NCBI GenBank assembly: GCA_021778015.1
Contig: JAJYCX010000005.1
Location: 22,842 to 86,841, forward strand
Source: Pseudomonadota bacterium
Lineage (GTDB): Bacteria; Pseudomonadota; Gammaproteobacteria; UBA1113
Reading direction: 5' to 3'
DNA: 64,000 nt
In this document: one piece after another, positions 1 through 9,659 of the stretch
How the letters are laid out: every line of letters starts with the position of its first letter
Numbering within the stretch: the first letter of the stretch is position 1
Position numbers and translations under genes: made by a program
Notes under the pieces: model-generated
Told to the model about the DNA's origin: nothing
Seen by the model: only the letters and a program-made list of their open reading frames with translations
Database searches by the model: none

Positions 1-1
1 C

Positions 2-934
2 GCTTTAAAATCCTTAGAAGGCGAGTTTTCCCGCTTAATTAATGCCTTGGTCGATAAGGTGATTCATTTGCGTATGTATGTAGAAGCGGCCATAGACTTT
101 CCCGATGAAGAAATTGATTTCATTGCCGATAAAAAAGTAGCCGCGATGTTAGAAGATATTGCCGTGGAACTAGAGGCTATTTCGCAGCAAGCCGAAAAAG
201 GCGTCTTGTTGCAAGAGGGCATAACGATTGCCTTGGCGGGCAAACCCAATGCAGGTAAATCGAGCTTATTAAATTATTTAAGTGGCAAAGACAGCGCCAT
301 TGTTACCAATATTCCCGGAACGACGCGCGATATATTACAAGAATACATACAAATTGAAGGAGTACCTTTACACATCATCGATACAGCCGGTATTAGAGAC
401 AGTGACGATATAGTAGAGCAGGAGGGGATACGTCGTGCTTTATTGGCTTTAGACAAGGCACAACAGATCTTATGGCTTATTGATGGGGAACAAGAAACCG
501 TAGACGATGTAGACGCTTACTTAAAAACGATTCCACTAGCTAAAAAATATCACGACAGAATCACGCTCATTTACAATAAAATCGATCTATCCACACAAAC
601 AGCACGTAGCAGTCAGCAAGATGGCCATACAATATTATATCTGTCAATCAAAACGGGGCAGGGTTTAGAGTTGTTGCAGCAACACTTAAAATCTATTTTA
701 AATCTCAATGATAATGAAGCGAATTTTATCGCCCGTAGACGTCATCTAGCTTCATTGGCTGCTGCTAAAGACGCTTTAGCTAAAGCAAGTAAAGCGCTAC
801 ACGAAAAATTGGCAGGTGAATTGTTGGCAGAAGATTTAAAGGAAATGCAAAATAACCTAAGCGAGATCACCGGCCAATTTACGGCGGATGATCTATTGGG
901 AAAAATATTTTCGGAGTTTTGTATAGGGAAGTAG
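2..934 (+). CDS. mnmE: tRNA uridine-5-carboxymethylaminomethyl modification GTPase MnmE, C-terminal part (5' end outside window)
   Basis: MnmE works with MnmG to install the (carboxymethyl)aminomethyl group on wobble U34 of several tRNAs. The frame is open to the left edge, so the N-terminal folate-binding domain and start lie upstream. Visible are the end of the helical domain (an [13 protein letters not shown] segment typical of MnmE), the inserted G domain with a P-loop (GKPNAGKSS), the G2 region GTTRD, the G3 motif DTAG and NKID as G4. The C-terminus ends in FCIGK, whose cysteine is required for modification. The gene is followed 23 bases later by cpdA. Identification is secure; only completeness is uncertain. 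Confidence 0.96.
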   Translation, partial: ALKSLEGEFSRLINALVDKVIHLRMYVEAAIDFPDEEIDFIADKKVAAMLEDIAVELEAISQQAEKGVLLQEGITIALAGKPNAGKSSLLNYLSGKDSAIVTNIPGTTRDILQEYIQIEGVPLHIIDTAGIRDSDDIVEQEGIRRALLALDKAQQILWLIDGEQETVDDVDAYLKTIPLAKKYHDRITLIYNKIDLSTQTARSSQQDGHTILYLSIKTGQGLELLQQHLKSILNLNDNEANFIARRRHLASLAAAKDALAKASKALHEKLAGELLAEDLKEMQNNLSEITGQFTADDLLGKIFSEFCIGK

Positions 935-957
935 AGTGTAAGCTGATAGGAGATCTC

Positions 958-1695
958 ATGATAAAAATAATACAATTAAGCGACACGCATTTACACGCAG
1001 ATAAAAGCATTCTTTTACATGGGATTTCCACACAAGAGCGCTTAGAAAAATTACTAGCAAAGATTAAGTCAAAAATTAAAAATGTGGATGCCATTATTTT
1101 AAGTGGCGATGTGTCGCAAGACAGAAGCGCTGAGTCCTATATTAACCTAGCCAAAGCCCTACAACCTTTTAAAAAACCGGTGTATTGGTTTGCAGGTAAT
1201 CATGATGACCCACGCGTTATGCGTGATACTCTGCAGCAATTCGACACCTTTCACCCCTTAGATTCTTTAACCTTAGGTCCTTGGCAATTTTTAGTGTTAG
1301 ATACCATTCTAGAGGGCAGCAATGCCGGGTATTTAGTAGAAAATAACGAATCATTGATTCTAGAAAACACTTTCTGCGCCTTGTTGATGCATCATCATCC
1401 TACGCCAGTAGGAGCGGAGTCTATAGACAAATATAAATTACAAAATCCAGAAATTTTAGAGGAATTTCTTTCACAGCAAAAGAAATTACCTGCTGTTATT
1501 ATCACCGGACATGTGCATGGCGCGTATCAAACGAGTTTTGCTACTATTCCTGTCATCTCATCACCCGCCACGTGTTTTCAGTTTCCTAAAGTGGCACCCA
1601 ATCTAGAAATCGACCCCATTGGTGGCTGCACCTTCTGGGTGTTTCATGATAACGGAACATTTGAATATGAGTATGTATATAATGAAAAACGTTAA
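958..1695 (+). CDS. cpdA: cAMP phosphodiesterase CpdA/Icc-like metallophosphoesterase
   Basis: A calcineurin-like metallophosphoesterase of 245 residues, the usual size of CpdA, which hydrolyses 3',5'-cAMP. The metal-binding motifs appear in order: SDTHL near the N-terminus, GDVSQD, GNHDD, a central MHHHP and GHVHG near residue 190. The ATG at 958 is preceded by AGGAGA at good spacing; an upstream in-frame ATG at 919 would overlap mnmE and has no such site. The 3' end overlaps the next gene by 14 bases, which suggests coupling. A role in cAMP turnover is inferred from family membership; other class III phosphoesterase substrates cannot be excluded. Confidence 0.88.
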   Translation: MIKIIQLSDTHLHADKSILLHGISTQERLEKLLAKIKSKIKNVDAIILSGDVSQDRSAESYINLAKALQPFKKPVYWFAGNHDDPRVMRDTLQQFDTFHPLDSLTLGPWQFLVLDTILEGSNAGYLVENNESLILENTFCALLMHHHPTPVGAESIDKYKLQNPEILEEFLSQQKKLPAVIITGHVHGAYQTSFATIPVISSPATCFQFPKVAPNLEIDPIGGCTFWVFHDNGTFEYEYVYNEKR

Positions 1696-2443
1696 CTATA
1701 AAGGTCTATCTCTACGAATCGATGACTCCAACCACAAAAAGCACATATGGTTTATACACGGATTTGGAGAAACTGCGGATAGTTTTAGTGGCGCAGAAAA
1801 TAACTCTGATATTTTGGAAAACTATTCCATCAGGATTCCCAATTTACCGGGCTGTGGTAAAAGTAATGCCTTGTCGTTCGAATCTATAGACGATACTGCA
1901 CAACTCCTCGTTGAAAGTATAAACGAACTCTCTCCCAATAAAGATATTATTCTTGTTGCCCATTCAATGGGAACCATCATAGGGGAGAAGATTGCGGAAA
2001 AATTGAGTAGCCGAGTTAAACTATTTATTAATATAGAAGGCTTTCTTATACAGTACAAAGAACGATTTAGCAGTACAATTCTGCAATATGATGAACCATT
2101 ACAGTTTTATGACGCTTTTGTTAAAAAAATTTCTAGATTGGCTAGTACTGGTTCAGTACCTAAGACCTATTTAGCACATGTACATTCTTGTACGCCCCAA
2201 GCACTTTATACCTGGGCAAAGTCCTGTTATGCAATGACTTCAAATTACATCAACCTGAAATGTAAGTTAGTTTATATGTGCGGTACTAAAAGCGCATATA
2301 GACCCGAACTGGAACTATTACAGAGTGCTTCAATTGATATCATACAATTTTATAACTGTGGTCACTGGGTTATGCATGATGCAAGCAATTTTTATGATGA
2401 GGTTTTTCTGTTGTGTTCTACGGCGACAATGTACAGGGAATAA
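1682..2443 (+). CDS. alpha/beta-fold hydrolase
   Basis: A 253-residue alpha/beta hydrolase. It has the oxyanion-hole motif HGFGE near residue 20, a nucleophile elbow AHSMG (GxSxG type, Ser about residue 95) and a late GHWVMHD that would supply the catalytic histidine. The start chosen is the ATG at 1682, inside the end of cpdA, which places the first beta strand normally; upstream in-frame ATGs at 1619-1673 are possible but lie deep in cpdA. Substrate is unknown: esterase, lipase and carboxylesterase relatives all share these motifs. There is no signal peptide, so it is probably cytoplasmic. Confidence 0.8.
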   Translation: MKNVNYKGLSLRIDDSNHKKHIWFIHGFGETADSFSGAENNSDILENYSIRIPNLPGCGKSNALSFESIDDTAQLLVESINELSPNKDIILVAHSMGTIIGEKIAEKLSSRVKLFINIEGFLIQYKERFSSTILQYDEPLQFYDAFVKKISRLASTGSVPKTYLAHVHSCTPQALYTWAKSCYAMTSNYINLKCKLVYMCGTKSAYRPELELLQSASIDIIQFYNCGHWVMHDASNFYDEVFLLCSTATMYRE

Positions 2444-2475
2444 GTTTTGAGTGTTTTTGTGGAGTTGTCTGAGCG

Positions 2476-2493
2476 CAAGGATTAATATCCTTG
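2476..2493. repeat. short perfect hairpin in intergenic region
   Basis: CAAGGAT-TAAT-ATCCTTG forms a 7-bp stem with a 4-base loop in the 175-base gap between the hydrolase and the OmpA-like gene. A second imperfect hairpin (GGGCGGCT / AGCCGTCCC) follows at about 2508-2528. Neither is followed by a clear T-run, so a terminator role is uncertain. Confidence 0.35.
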
Positions 2494-2618
2494 TGTGTAT
2501 TTGTTTTGGGCGGCTCTCTAGCCGTCCCTACACTGTTCCGAGCCCCTCTTGTATTTTGCCTTATTTACGTGCATTATTCATCTTGAGAATTGTACTTTTA
2601 AACTCATTGGAGAAATTA

Positions 2619-3269
2619 ATGAACAAAATGATAAAAACGACAGCAGCTGCTTTAGCAGTGGTTGTAGGCGTCGCAGGTTGCGCAACGAACCCTTATACAG
2701 GTGAAAGAAAGGTCAGCGATACTGCTACAGGTGCAGGTATAGGTGCTTTAGTAGGCGCTGGTACCGGTGCTTTGATCGGTGGCGGTGAAGGTGCGGCTAT
2801 TGGTGCTGGCGCGGGCGCTTTAGTAGGTGGCGGTATTGGTTATTATATGGACCAAGAAAACAATAAATTACGCCAAGAATTGGTTGGTACCGGTGTGCAA
2901 GTTCAAAAGACACCAGATGGTATTAAACTAATCATGTCTTCTGATGTGACCTTTGCTACCAACAGCTCTGATATTAATTCAGGATTCTATCCTACATTAA
3001 ATTCAGTGGCTAAGGTGTTGAAGGAATATAACAAGACTAATGTAGTTGTCAGTGGTTTTACCGATAACACCGGTGGTGCTTCCTACAACCAAAGCCTGTC
3101 TGAAAAGCGTGCTCAAAGCGTGTCTAACTACTTAGCTGGACAAGGCGTTTCCAATAATCGCTTGTTTAGCCAAGGTTTCGGTGCGCGTAATCCTATCGCC
3201 AGCAATGCTACCGTCGAAGGCCGTAGTGCCAATCGCCGCGTAGAAATTATGCTGCGTCCTAATAAATAA
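2619..3269 (+). CDS. OmpA-family lipoprotein with glycine-zipper domain
   Basis: A 216-residue outer-membrane lipoprotein. The N-terminus has a hydrophobic signal ending in the lipobox VAGC (Cys about residue 20). It is followed by a glycine/alanine-rich zipper segment (about residues 35-75) and a C-terminal OmpA-like peptidoglycan-binding domain with the typical SGFTDNTG and RRVEI motifs. The layout matches the YiaD family. The ATG at 2619 was chosen because it begins the signal peptide, although the frame is open upstream to 2451. The gene stands alone and is followed by a strong hairpin. It probably tethers the outer membrane to peptidoglycan. Confidence 0.9.
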   Translation: MNKMIKTTAAALAVVVGVAGCATNPYTGERKVSDTATGAGIGALVGAGTGALIGGGEGAAIGAGAGALVGGGIGYYMDQENNKLRQELVGTGVQVQKTPDGIKLIMSSDVTFATNSSDINSGFYPTLNSVAKVLKEYNKTNVVVSGFTDNTGGASYNQSLSEKRAQSVSNYLAGQGVSNNRLFSQGFGARNPIASNATVEGRSANRRVEIMLRPNK

Positions 3270-3287
3270 TTAGGAAATAAATCTGAA

Positions 3288-3311
3288 AGAGGCCTTAGCA
3301 ATAAGGCCTCT
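3288..3311 (+). terminator. GNRA-capped hairpin after the OmpA-like gene
   Basis: A perfect 10-bp stem AGAGGCCTTA / TAAGGCCTCT closed by a GCAA tetraloop, 18 bases after the stop codon. There is only a weak T-tract after it, so it may act partly as an RNA-stabilising 3' end. Confidence 0.6.
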
Positions 3312-3326
3312 ATTGGATTAAATACA

Positions 3327-4346
3327 ATGAACAACGAACGTCTTCTACACAGCGTTAAAACAGCCATAGCCGTTGCCATCGGATTCTCTTTAACCCATAT
3401 TGTCACTTTTGCCTATGCACAATGGATCATTATCAGTATTTTGGTGGTCATGTGTGCACAAATTTATGTAGGCGGCGCATTGCAAAAAGGGTATTTGCGC
3501 TTCTTGGGAACGCTTTGTGGCTGCTGTATTGCGATTGTTGTAATAGAACTTTTCCATTCTTCTGTGCTCAGCGTATTTTTGGCCTTGATCATTGCCAGTT
3601 CTATTTTTAGTTATATCGCAGTTTCCGGTAAAGAAACTTTAAGTTATTTGGGTACCATGGGCGCTGTGACCTTAGCGCTCATTTTGCTGGGTAAAAGCGA
3701 TTCTTCTTTAAATTATGCCTCATCGCGATTTTTAGAAATCAGCATTGGTATTTTTATTGCCACAATGGTATCGCAATTTGTATTCCCTATTCATGCCAAA
3801 ACGCAGCTACGTAAAAGCCAAACAGAAACCTTAACGCAATTAAGAGAGTTTTATAATAAAACCCTCGTTATGGGTTTAGCCGAAGTGCAAACAGTGGAAC
3901 ATCACGATCTAGATGAAGAAATCGTTAAATTATTGCTAAAACAACGGCAATTGGCTAAAGATTCAGGGCGTGAACCCTTTGGAACTGCTTTTAACGTAGA
4001 TCATTTTGAACACTCTTTATTTTGTGAACGACAAATATTGCGTGCCATTAATTTTATGCATTTGGCACAGGATAAACTGCGTAGTGCGAAATTGTCTGAT
4101 AAAATGAATTTGTTGTTAAAAACATTTCATGAAGAAGTGTTGACGGCTTTGGATGCAATGGCTAAAAGTACTCCGGAAAAGACTAAATCATTTAAATTAC
4201 CTTCTTTAGACGCCATACAGCATTTACGCGCGGATAGCAAAGAGATGTTAGTATTACAGCCTATTCTCTATTTAGATGCGCTTATTTTTAACGCGGAGAT
4301 TATTGTAGAAAATATAGCGCTGCTGGCGAAATTGTATATTGAGTGA
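3327..4346 (+). CDS. FUSC-family (aromatic acid exporter-like) inner-membrane protein
   Basis: A 339-residue protein with about six hydrophobic segments in its first 160 residues, then a soluble helical C-terminal half. This is the layout of the FUSC / ArAE family (fusaric acid resistance, YccS/AaeB relatives), but with only one membrane module, about half the size of classical members. The first 20 residues (a SVKTAIAVAIGF helix) resemble the conserved first helix of the family. It may export aromatic or amphipathic compounds; the substrate is not visible. The gene is monocistronic and lies between a hairpin and an inverted-repeat element. Confidence 0.72.
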   Translation: MNNERLLHSVKTAIAVAIGFSLTHIVTFAYAQWIIISILVVMCAQIYVGGALQKGYLRFLGTLCGCCIAIVVIELFHSSVLSVFLALIIASSIFSYIAVSGKETLSYLGTMGAVTLALILLGKSDSSLNYASSRFLEISIGIFIATMVSQFVFPIHAKTQLRKSQTETLTQLREFYNKTLVMGLAEVQTVEHHDLDEEIVKLLLKQRQLAKDSGREPFGTAFNVDHFEHSLFCERQILRAINFMHLAQDKLRSAKLSDKMNLLLKTFHEEVLTALDAMAKSTPEKTKSFKLPSLDAIQHLRADSKEMLVLQPILYLDALIFNAEIIVENIALLAKLYIE

Positions 4347-4357
4347 TTATAAATGAT

Positions 4358-4489
4358 ATTCCGAGCCGCGACCGTCAGGGAGCGGAAAAGGAACGAATAA
4401 CGAGAGTAAGCTCGACCCGCGATTGTCGGCGGCCGTTTTAGATCCGTGATACCTCACAAAACCGCTCCCTGACGGTCGCGGCTCGGAAT
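4358..4489. repeat. GC-rich inverted-repeat (MITE/REP-like) element
   Basis: Two perfect 28-base inverted arms (4358-4385 and 4462-4489), beginning ATTCCGAGCCGCGACC on the left, flank a 76-base spacer. The GC content is well above the surrounding genes. There is no transposase, so it would be a non-autonomous or structural repeat. It lies between the convergent FUSC gene and parC and could also stop transcription from both sides. The open frame through it is a by-product of the repeat. Confidence 0.8.
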
Positions 4490-4633
4490 TTTGCATCTTA
4501 AGCATTCGCGTTATAGTAGCGACTGCGTCAGGCGGAGAGAACAACTGAATATTTTACCCTAAAAAGGTACGATAATACCCTTTTAGGGTATATTGACAAT
4601 ACTCATAATTGGAAATAGTTCTCATTCCTAGCT

Positions 4634-6889
4634 TTATTCTGCCGTCAGCACTTCTATTCTATCCACCTTTTGAAAACCACGTGGCAATTTGCTGCCGCGT
4701 TTAGCACGTTCACTTAGATAATGTTTTAAATCGTCCTTCTTGAGTACGATATTGCGTTTGCCTGAATAAATCTTCAAACTGTCTTTGCTGCTCAATATGG
4801 CAATGTCTATGACTTTTTCTTCGCCTTTGACAAAACGGCTCTTAGGAATGTTGATCATCTTATTGCCCTTACCCTTAGGCAATTGCGGTAAAGTATTCAC
4901 AGGGAACATCAATAAATAACCTTCTAGGGTGACGACGATGATTTGATCTTTATTAAAATCTTCAATTAACCGTGGTGCTAAGGCCTCGCCATGTTCTGGC
5001 ACTTTCAATAAAGCCTTACCCGCGCGATTTTTAGTGTGCAATTCGGATAGGGTAGTAACAAAACCATAACCGGCGCTAGAAGCCACCAGGCAATGCGCAT
5101 CGCTGTTGCCCATTAACAAACCTACAAACTGAGCGCCACTAGGCGGATTCAATTTGCCGCTTAAAGGTTCACCCTGACCGCGTGCGGAGGGCAGCGTATG
5201 TGCTGCTAAGGCATAAGAACGCCCTGTAGAATCTAAAAATAAAACATTTTCCGTGCTGCGGCCTAAAACACTGGCTTTAAAGGCGTCGCCTGCTTTATAA
5301 CTTAAACCAGCCACATCGAATTCATGCCCTTTGGCTTGTCTACACCAACCTTTTTCAGACAAGATAACGGTAACGGGTTCACTAGCAATGAGTTCTTCTT
5401 GCTTTAAGGCCACAGCTTCTTGACGGAACACCAAAGGTGAGCGGCGTTTATCGCCATACTTTTCTTTATCGGCTAACAATTCTTCTTTAATTAGGGCATC
5501 TAACTTTTTAGGCGACCCTAAAATGGCTTCAATGCGTTTTTTCTCGGCGGCCAATTCTTCTTGCTCGCCCTTAATTTTAAATTCTTCTAATTTAGCCAAA
5601 TGACGTAATTTTAAATCTAAAATGGCATTGGCTTGTATTTCGCTCAAGCCAAAACGGCGTATTAATTCCGCTTTTGGATCGTCTTCGTGACGTATAATGG
5701 CGATGACTTCATCTATATTTAAATAGGCAACCAACAAACCATCTAAAATATGTAAGCGCGCGATGATGGTATCTAAGGCATCTTGCAAGCGACGCGTGAC
5801 TGTGCTCCTGCGGAAACTAAGCCATTCGCTTAAGATCTTTAATAAGTTTTTAACCTGCGGTTTGCCATCTATGCCGATCATATTAAAATTAATACGGTAG
5901 CTTCTTTGTAGCTCGGTAGTGCTAAACAAATGATCCATCAAGGGTTCTATATCGATGCGATTAGAACGCGGCTCTATGACCAAACGTATTGGGTTTTCGT
6001 GATCGGATTCATCACGCAGATCGGCTATCATGGGTAATTTTTTCTGCCGCATTTGATCGGCAATTTGCTCTAGCACCTTAGCGCCAGAAACTTGATGCGG
6101 TAACGCCGTAATGACGATATCGCCGTTTTCTATGGTATAGACTGCGCGCATTTTTACCGAGCCATTACCACTTTTATACATGTCCAAAATATCTTGTTGT
6201 GGCGTGATGATTTCGGCTTCAGTAGGATAATCGGGCGCTTTCACGAATTTACATAAATCGTTGAGGCTGGCCTTAGGATTGTCGAGCAGATGCACACAAG
6301 CATCGACTACTTCATTTAAATTATGCGAAGGGATATCGGTCGCCATACCTACGGCAATACCCATGCCGCCGTTTAACAATATATTGGGTAAACGTGCCGG
6401 TAAAAACCGCGGTTCGTCTAAGGTACCATCGAAGTTGGGGATCCAATCTACCGTCGCTAGACTCAATTCTTCCAGCAGTGCATTAGCATAAGGCGATAAT
6501 CTGGATTCAGTGTAACGCATAGCGGCGAATGATTTGGGATCATCTGGGGAGCCCCAATTGCCTTGACCATCGACCAAAGGATAACGATAAGAGAAAGGTT
6601 GAGCCATCAATACCATGGCTTCGTAGCAAGCACTATCACCATGCGGGTGAAACTTACCTAAGACATCACCGACAGTACGCGCCGATTTTTTATATTTTGC
6701 CGTCGCTTTTAAGCCCAGTTCCGACATAGCATAGACTATACGCCGTTGCACCGGCTTTAAACCATCGCTTACATGTGGCAATGCGCGGTCCATGATCACA
6801 TACATGGAATAATCTAAATAAGCTTGTTCAGTAAATACTTTTAAAGGTTTGGTTTCTACGCCTTCGTAATCTATAGTAATATCTGGCAT
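4634..6889 (-). CDS. parC: DNA topoisomerase IV subunit A
   Basis: ParC, the breakage-reunion subunit of topoisomerase IV, decatenates daughter chromosomes with ParE. The 751-residue protein has the family's usual length. The catalytic tyrosine lies in AAMRYTESR (about residue 126). The quinolone-determining segment [12 protein letters not shown] keeps Ser and Glu at the positions equivalent to E. coli S80 and E84, so no classical resistance substitution is seen. The C-terminal beta-pinwheel follows (QGEPLSGKL). The ATG at 6889 lies one base after the parE stop and uses a GGAGA inside the parE end as ribosome site; an ATG at 6901 is a less likely alternative. Confidence 0.97.
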   Translation of the reverse strand: MPDITIDYEGVETKPLKVFTEQAYLDYSMYVIMDRALPHVSDGLKPVQRRIVYAMSELGLKATAKYKKSARTVGDVLGKFHPHGDSACYEAMVLMAQPFSYRYPLVDGQGNWGSPDDPKSFAAMRYTESRLSPYANALLEELSLATVDWIPNFDGTLDEPRFLPARLPNILLNGGMGIAVGMATDIPSHNLNEVVDACVHLLDNPKASLNDLCKFVKAPDYPTEAEIITPQQDILDMYKSGNGSVKMRAVYTIENGDIVITALPHQVSGAKVLEQIADQMRQKKLPMIADLRDESDHENPIRLVIEPRSNRIDIEPLMDHLFSTTELQRSYRINFNMIGIDGKPQVKNLLKILSEWLSFRRSTVTRRLQDALDTIIARLHILDGLLVAYLNIDEVIAIIRHEDDPKAELIRRFGLSEIQANAILDLKLRHLAKLEEFKIKGEQEELAAEKKRIEAILGSPKKLDALIKEELLADKEKYGDKRRSPLVFRQEAVALKQEELIASEPVTVILSEKGWCRQAKGHEFDVAGLSYKAGDAFKASVLGRSTENVLFLDSTGRSYALAAHTLPSARGQGEPLSGKLNPPSGAQFVGLLMGNSDAHCLVASSAGYGFVTTLSELHTKNRAGKALLKVPEHGEALAPRLIEDFNKDQIIVVTLEGYLLMFPVNTLPQLPKGKGNKMINIPKSRFVKGEEKVIDIAILSSKDSLKIYSGKRNIVLKKDDLKHYLSERAKRGSKLPRGFQKVDRIEVLTAE

Positions 6890-6890
6890 G

Positions 6891-8789
6891 TTATGCTGCA
6901 TCTCCCGCTAAATCACCTTTGTCTTCTAACCACTTTTTACGATCGGAGGCACGTTTTTTACCCAATAACATATCCATGATTTGATGTGTGTCATCGCTGT
7001 CTGCTATGGTTAATTGTACTAAGCGTCGTGTTTCCGTCGCCATAGTGGTTTCGCGCAGTTGTATAGGATTCATTTCACCCAAGCCTTTAAAGCGTTGCAC
7101 ATTGACTTTGCCTTTGATATTTTCGGCATTAATGCGATCTAAAACGCCTTGCTTTTCGGCATCATCTAAAGCGTAATACACCGTTTTGCCTATGTCTATA
7201 CGATATAAAGGCGGCATGGCCACATAAATATGACCTGCTTTTACTAGGGCTGGAAAATGTTTTAAGAATAAGGCGCACAATAAAGTGGCGATATGCAAAC
7301 CATCGGAGTCAGCATCGGCGAGTATACAAATCTTGCCATAACGTAAGCCAGATAGATCCGGATTGCCAGGATCTATACCCACAGCAACGGCGATATCGTG
7401 TACTTCTTGCGATGCTAACACTTGTCCTGAATCTACTTCCCATGTATTTAAGATCTTACCACGCAAAGGCATAATCGCTTGGAAGTTTTTGTCGCGCGCT
7501 TGTTTGGCGGAACCGCCTGCAGAATCGCCTTCTACTAAAAATAATTCAGTGCGTTTAATGTCTTGAGAAGTACAATCCGCTAATTTGCCAGGCAAAGCAG
7601 GGCCGCTGGTGATTTTTTTACGTTCAACTTTCTGTGCTTTGCGCAACCGTTTTTGCGCCGCATCTAGTGCCAATTCGGCAATCAGCGTTGCTTCTTCGGT
7701 GTGTTGATTCATCCACAAACCTAAAGCATCCTTAACGACACCGCTGACAAAAGAAGCCGATTGTCGTGACGACAAGCGTTCTTTGGTTTGGCCTGCAAAT
7801 TGGGGATCTTGCATTTTCACCGATAAAATATAATGACAGTTTTCCCACACATCATCTGCGGTCAATTTAACGCCGCGCGCCAATAAATTACGAAACTCAC
7901 AAAACTCGCGCACTGCTTCTAATAAACCGGTACGCAAACCATTGACGTGTGTGCCGCCTTGTATAGTAGGAATTAAATTGACGTAACTTTCTTGTAGGCT
8001 TTCCTTATCGGTTTCTGGAACCCAGGCCAAGGCCCATTCGCACATCTCGACTTTAGCGCTGAATTGGCCTATAAATCCGCCCGCTGGCAATAATGCATCA
8101 TCTAGAAAATAATCTTGTAGATAAGAGCGTAAACCATCTTCATAGTACCATTCTAGATATTCGCCCGTGCTTTCATCTTTAAAGCTTAAGTGTAAACCAG
8201 AACACAATACGGCTTTGGCTTTTAAGACGTGTTTTAGTTTAGAAACCACAAATTTAGGCGAATCGAAATAGGACTTTTCTGGCCAGAAACGCAGCATTGT
8301 TCCGCTTTCTTTCTTAGGCGCTGTGCCTATGCGTTTTAGGGCTTTGGTACGTTCCCCTTTGGCAAACTGAATGAAATAAACTTCGCCATCGCGCGTTATA
8401 GTGACATCGACGCGTTCGGACAGAGCATTGACCACGGAAACACCCACACCGTGTAAGCCGCCTGCAAATTGATAATTTTTGTCGGAAAATTTGCCGCCTG
8501 CGTGTAAACGCGTCATGATGAGTTCCACACCGGTAATTTTTTCTTCAGGGTGTATGTCGACTGGCATGCCGCGACCATCGTCGCTGACTTGTAAGGAACC
8601 ATCGGCAAATAAAATCACATCGATGCGTGTAGCATGATGCGCCATTGCTTCATCGACAGCATTGTCTATGACTTCATGTGCCAAGTGATTGGGATTGCGC
8701 GTATCGGTGTACATCCCGGGGCGCAAGCGCACCGGCTCTAAACCCGTTAAGACGTCGATGGACGCAGCATTGTAAGTTGAATCAGCCAT
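6891..8789 (-). CDS. parE: DNA topoisomerase IV subunit B
   Basis: ParE, the ATPase subunit of topoisomerase IV, 632 residues from the ATG at 8789; a GTG at 8798 is the alternative. The GHKL ATPase motifs are present: [17 protein letters not shown] and [15 protein letters not shown]. The TOPRIM domain follows, with [11 protein letters not shown] and the acidic DADSDG metal site. It is transcribed with parC from the upstream position and shares a one-base spacing with it. Residues discriminating ParE from GyrB (no long TOPRIM insertion, about 630 residues) fit ParE. Confidence 0.97.
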   Translation of the reverse strand: MADSTYNAASIDVLTGLEPVRLRPGMYTDTRNPNHLAHEVIDNAVDEAMAHHATRIDVILFADGSLQVSDDGRGMPVDIHPEEKITGVELIMTRLHAGGKFSDKNYQFAGGLHGVGVSVVNALSERVDVTITRDGEVYFIQFAKGERTKALKRIGTAPKKESGTMLRFWPEKSYFDSPKFVVSKLKHVLKAKAVLCSGLHLSFKDESTGEYLEWYYEDGLRSYLQDYFLDDALLPAGGFIGQFSAKVEMCEWALAWVPETDKESLQESYVNLIPTIQGGTHVNGLRTGLLEAVREFCEFRNLLARGVKLTADDVWENCHYILSVKMQDPQFAGQTKERLSSRQSASFVSGVVKDALGLWMNQHTEEATLIAELALDAAQKRLRKAQKVERKKITSGPALPGKLADCTSQDIKRTELFLVEGDSAGGSAKQARDKNFQAIMPLRGKILNTWEVDSGQVLASQEVHDIAVAVGIDPGNPDLSGLRYGKICILADADSDGLHIATLLCALFLKHFPALVKAGHIYVAMPPLYRIDIGKTVYYALDDAEKQGVLDRINAENIKGKVNVQRFKGLGEMNPIQLRETTMATETRRLVQLTIADSDDTHQIMDMLLGKKRASDRKKWLEDKGDLAGDAA

Positions 8790-8880
8790 TGTTGTCACTG
8801 CTCTCGTTTTGTTGTACCCATCTCTGCAAACATGGAACTGGAACGTTCTTGTTCTGGATGCAGTCGGGGATCTAGCACAT

Positions 8881-9019
8881 TGTCATCCTCGACGCAGTCG
8901 GGGATCCAGTTTCAAATCAAGTTTTTCCTGGATCCCCGACTGCGGCCTCGCGGCCTGGTCGAGGATGACAAAGCTTCGATTTAAATCTATAGTATTCATT
9001 AAAATCTCGCATCTTCATT
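8881..9019 (+). repeat. Dispersed palindromic element, copy A (with tail)
   Basis: Outer arms TGTCATCCTCGAC (8881-8893) and its complement (8958-8970) enclose a second perfect inner pair, 8894-8909 with 8928-8943, so the whole 90 bases can fold into one long hairpin. A roughly 50-base AT-rich tail follows (9021 end region reads CATCTTCATTAG). Similar copies are at 26040, 29152 and, reversed, 40382. It lies between the divergently oriented upstream end of parE and the 3' end of nudF. Confidence 0.85.
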
Positions 9020-9659
9020 AGCGCTGAGCTAATTCCTGATGGTGCATTTGTAACCATTGCAAAGCGATTAAAGTCATTGCATTGTTAACGCTGCCTGCAG
9101 CCACCGCTTGCATGCATTCCTCTAGGCTAAAGACGCAGACGCGTATGTCTTCGTGTTCATCTTTTAAGCCATGAATGCCGCCCGCAAGACTGGCGTCAAT
9201 TATAGCATAAAACAAATGAAATTTTTCAGCATTGCCACCTGGACTTGCATAATAAGAAACCATAGGCTGTACCTTGCTGACTTCTAAGCCGGTTTCTTCG
9301 AATACTTCTTTTATAGCAACGGCTGCTGGTGCTTCGCCCGCAGGAATGCCTCCCGCGACAATTTCGACTAGCCATGGGGTACTTGTATCTCTGAGGGCAC
9401 CTGGGCGGAATTGTTCCACTAAAACCACTGCCTGTTGTTTAGGATCGTACAATAATACACCAACAGCATCACCACGCACAAAGATTTCGCGTGTGATGGT
9501 TTCGCTCCAACCTCCGGCAAAGAGCCGATGACGTAAGCGATATTCTTTGAGACGAAAAAAGCCATGATAAACAACTTTTTCTTGTTCGATGATCACATCG
9601 TTGTGATTGAATTCAGGTTCAGATGATTTGTTACGCAAGAAGGGAGTCCTCATTAACAT
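9018..9659 (-). CDS. nudF: ADP-ribose pyrophosphatase NudF (Nudix hydrolase)
   Basis: A 213-residue Nudix hydrolase matching E. coli NudF in size and landmarks (HGFFRLKEYRLRHRLF near the start, IHGLKDEHEDIRV, and IALQWLQMHH near the end). It splits ADP-ribose into AMP and ribose 5-phosphate. The Nudix box is GGIPAGE...KEVFEETGL, with lysine replacing the usual arginine of REUXEE. The chosen ATG at 9659 overlaps the TGA of the upstream gene (TGATG), indicating coupled translation with the large transglutaminase-like protein. A TTG at 9662 is an alternative start. Confidence 0.92.
   Translation of the reverse strand: MLMRTPFLRNKSSEPEFNHNDVIIEQEKVVYHGFFRLKEYRLRHRLFAGGWSETITREIFVRGDAVGVLLYDPKQQAVVLVEQFRPGALRDTSTPWLVEIVAGGIPAGEAPAAVAIKEVFEETGLEVSKVQPMVSYYASPGGNAEKFHLFYAIIDASLAGGIHGLKDEHEDIRVCVFSLEECMQAVAAGSVNNAMTLIALQWLQMHHQELAQR

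Noticed and set aside
4347-4544. A 65-residue frame across the inverted-repeat element on the minus strand
   Set aside because: Its residues arise from the repeat arms; there is no ribosome site.
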